Shown here in pieces: positions 63,201-64,000 of a DNA stretch of 64,000 nt. Location of the stretch: contig MZZL01000409.1 in the NCBI GenBank assembly GCA_002749535.1, positions 1,222,604-1,286,603 on the forward strand, written 5' to 3'. The notes beneath the pieces are model-generated. The model was given only the letters and a program-made list of their open reading frames with translations. It made no database searches and was not told the DNA's origin. This stretch comes from Apophysomyces variabilis (lineage: Eukaryota > Mucoromycota > Mucoromycetes > Mucorales > Mucoraceae). Position numbers and translations under genes: made by a program. Position 1 is the stretch's first letter; each line of letters begins with the position of its first letter.

Positions 63201-64000
63201 GAACGGACTATGGCTTGAGGACTTTGGCGACAACGGTGCCGGTCACTATGGAACGCGCTCGTCTACATTTCGACCTGTATAATCGCCAATTTGGTGACGG
63301 GCAGACGCCTGTGTCTATTCCTAAAGAAATGTCTACGCTTCCTAAGCCGATGAGAATCACAGCTGGTTATCTGGAGGAGAAAACCTTATGTAGGAGTTTT
63401 CGCAAAAAAAGAGAGAGGAGGAAAAAGGTATGATAAAGATAGCCGCTAAGTTTTAGGTTGACTCACTTTGTCTTTAGAATAACCCTGCGGTTATCAGTGC
63501 AGAGAAGACGCTATCGAAAAGATCATCCGCCTCAGCAACCACGGTGGAGCAAGTTTTAGAGTCGCAAGCGGTATTATCCTTCGGCTTCCTTCTGCCTCTA
63601 ACTCATAATAACATACATGTAGGTAAAGAGGAACTGCCGAAGAGAATTGCGAGCTTTCTATCATTCGAATCGGGCAGAGCATGAAAAGCGCACACAAAAA
63701 CTGTATACGGATCGCATCTATGATCAAGTGGCCGCCCAAGAGCGCAAGTTTATTAAGGCTGCAGCGACGACACAGACCGATGGGCGCCAAAAGGCTTTAC
63801 CGATTATGGCCATCGGCACTCAAGGAACTGGAGTCGGTCTACGTCTGAAAGGACATTTAAAACGAGGGGGAAAATGGCTCCGTAAACGTCATCGCCGATA
63901 TGTGCCTGTATCCATGACCAATGAACACAGAAGTTCCCAGTTATGCGTCTACTGTTTTGAACGAGTTGAACGAGCTAAAGCACGGCGAAGAAAGAGCAGA
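60248..64000 (+). CDS. Fanzor/TnpB-like RuvC protein, 3' truncated by window edge
   Basis: Exons 60248-61738, 61792-62949, 63008-63427, 63478-63570, 63623-64000 (continues); 1,180 residues in the window, all four junctions in phase 0. Residues 1-880 are helical, basic and largely free of known domains, with Lys/Arg coiled coils near 420-500 and 720-880. From about 930 the protein looks like a TnpB/Fanzor nuclease: TFGGTDYGLRTLATT carries the probable RuvC-I Asp (950), then a basic bridge, the IGTQGTGVGLRLKGHLKRGG segment, and TNEHRSSQLCVYC with Glu1155 next to a CxxC (1162, 1165) that would open the zinc finger. The second CxxC and the RuvC-III Asp should lie beyond 64000. Similar proteins are frequent in Mucoromycota genomes, often on transposons. 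RNA-guided DNA cleavage is known for Fanzors; activity of this copy is not shown. Confidence 0.6.

Overview
The window is nuclear DNA of a filamentous fungus, most likely an early-diverging one (Mucoromycota). The evidence is dense protein-coding genes on both strands, many short introns (mostly 50-90 nt, GTAAGT-like donors, CTAAC/TAATGAC-like branch sites), a full set of eukaryotic housekeeping genes, and families usual in Mucoromycota: a long Fanzor/TnpB-like RuvC protein, a microcephalin-type BRCT protein and a DENND6-type Rab regulator. I rebuilt exon structures by reading frames across splice sites. Every multi-exon model listed keeps phase over all junctions, but none has been checked against RNA.

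Layout: 1-2219 no gene; 2220-4366 secreted/membrane Ser/Thr-rich sensor-like protein; 4957-6858 NIPA-type Mg2+ transporter; 7431-9014 RNA pseudouridine synthase; 9224-11140 (minus) two-RRM protein; 12971-14995 (minus) acyl-CoA carboxyltransferase; 15100-16204 glycine-rich membrane protein; 16676-18673 GH47 alpha-mannosidase; 18674-22053 a repeat-rich island with a 1,195-bp perfect direct duplication around a single N; 22054-23232 ribosomal protein eL8; 23578-24226 Pho80/Pcl-type cyclin; 26061-27576 MFS transporter; 28253-28811 BolA; 29330-29760 a second, inverted copy of the repeat family; 29833-32036 (minus) TM9SF; 33445-35920 microcephalin-like BRCT protein; 36637-36999 small membrane protein; 37228-38181 (minus) unknown; 38568-41180 (minus) DENND6-like; 42643-43900 coiled-coil membrane protein; 44329-45451 Mam33/p32; 45777-47191 RhoGEF (DH-PH); 47672-48315 single C2 protein; 48316-50238 non-coding with two 31-nt A tracts and an N; 50239-52446 (minus) poly(A)-binding protein; 53158-53334 (minus) Nce101-like; 54758-56802 CCT beta; 57123-59453 (minus) DUF2828/vWA protein; 60248-64000 Fanzor-like gene running off the right edge.

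The genes do not form a cluster with one pathway. They are a typical mix for translation (eL8, PABP, Pus), folding (CCT2), mitochondria (BolA, Mam33), endomembranes (TM9SF, GH47, DENND6) and signalling (RhoGEF, C2, cyclin).

Two things stand out. First, the right-edge gene: a protein of more than 1,180 residues with a very long N-terminal extension and a TnpB/Fanzor-type RuvC-zinc-finger C terminus. Second, a repeat family at two loci in which two inverted-repeat arms flank a conserved intron-like sequence, so splicing would create a tight hairpin RNA. The two Ns in the window (20237, 48838) coincide with likely assembly artefacts.
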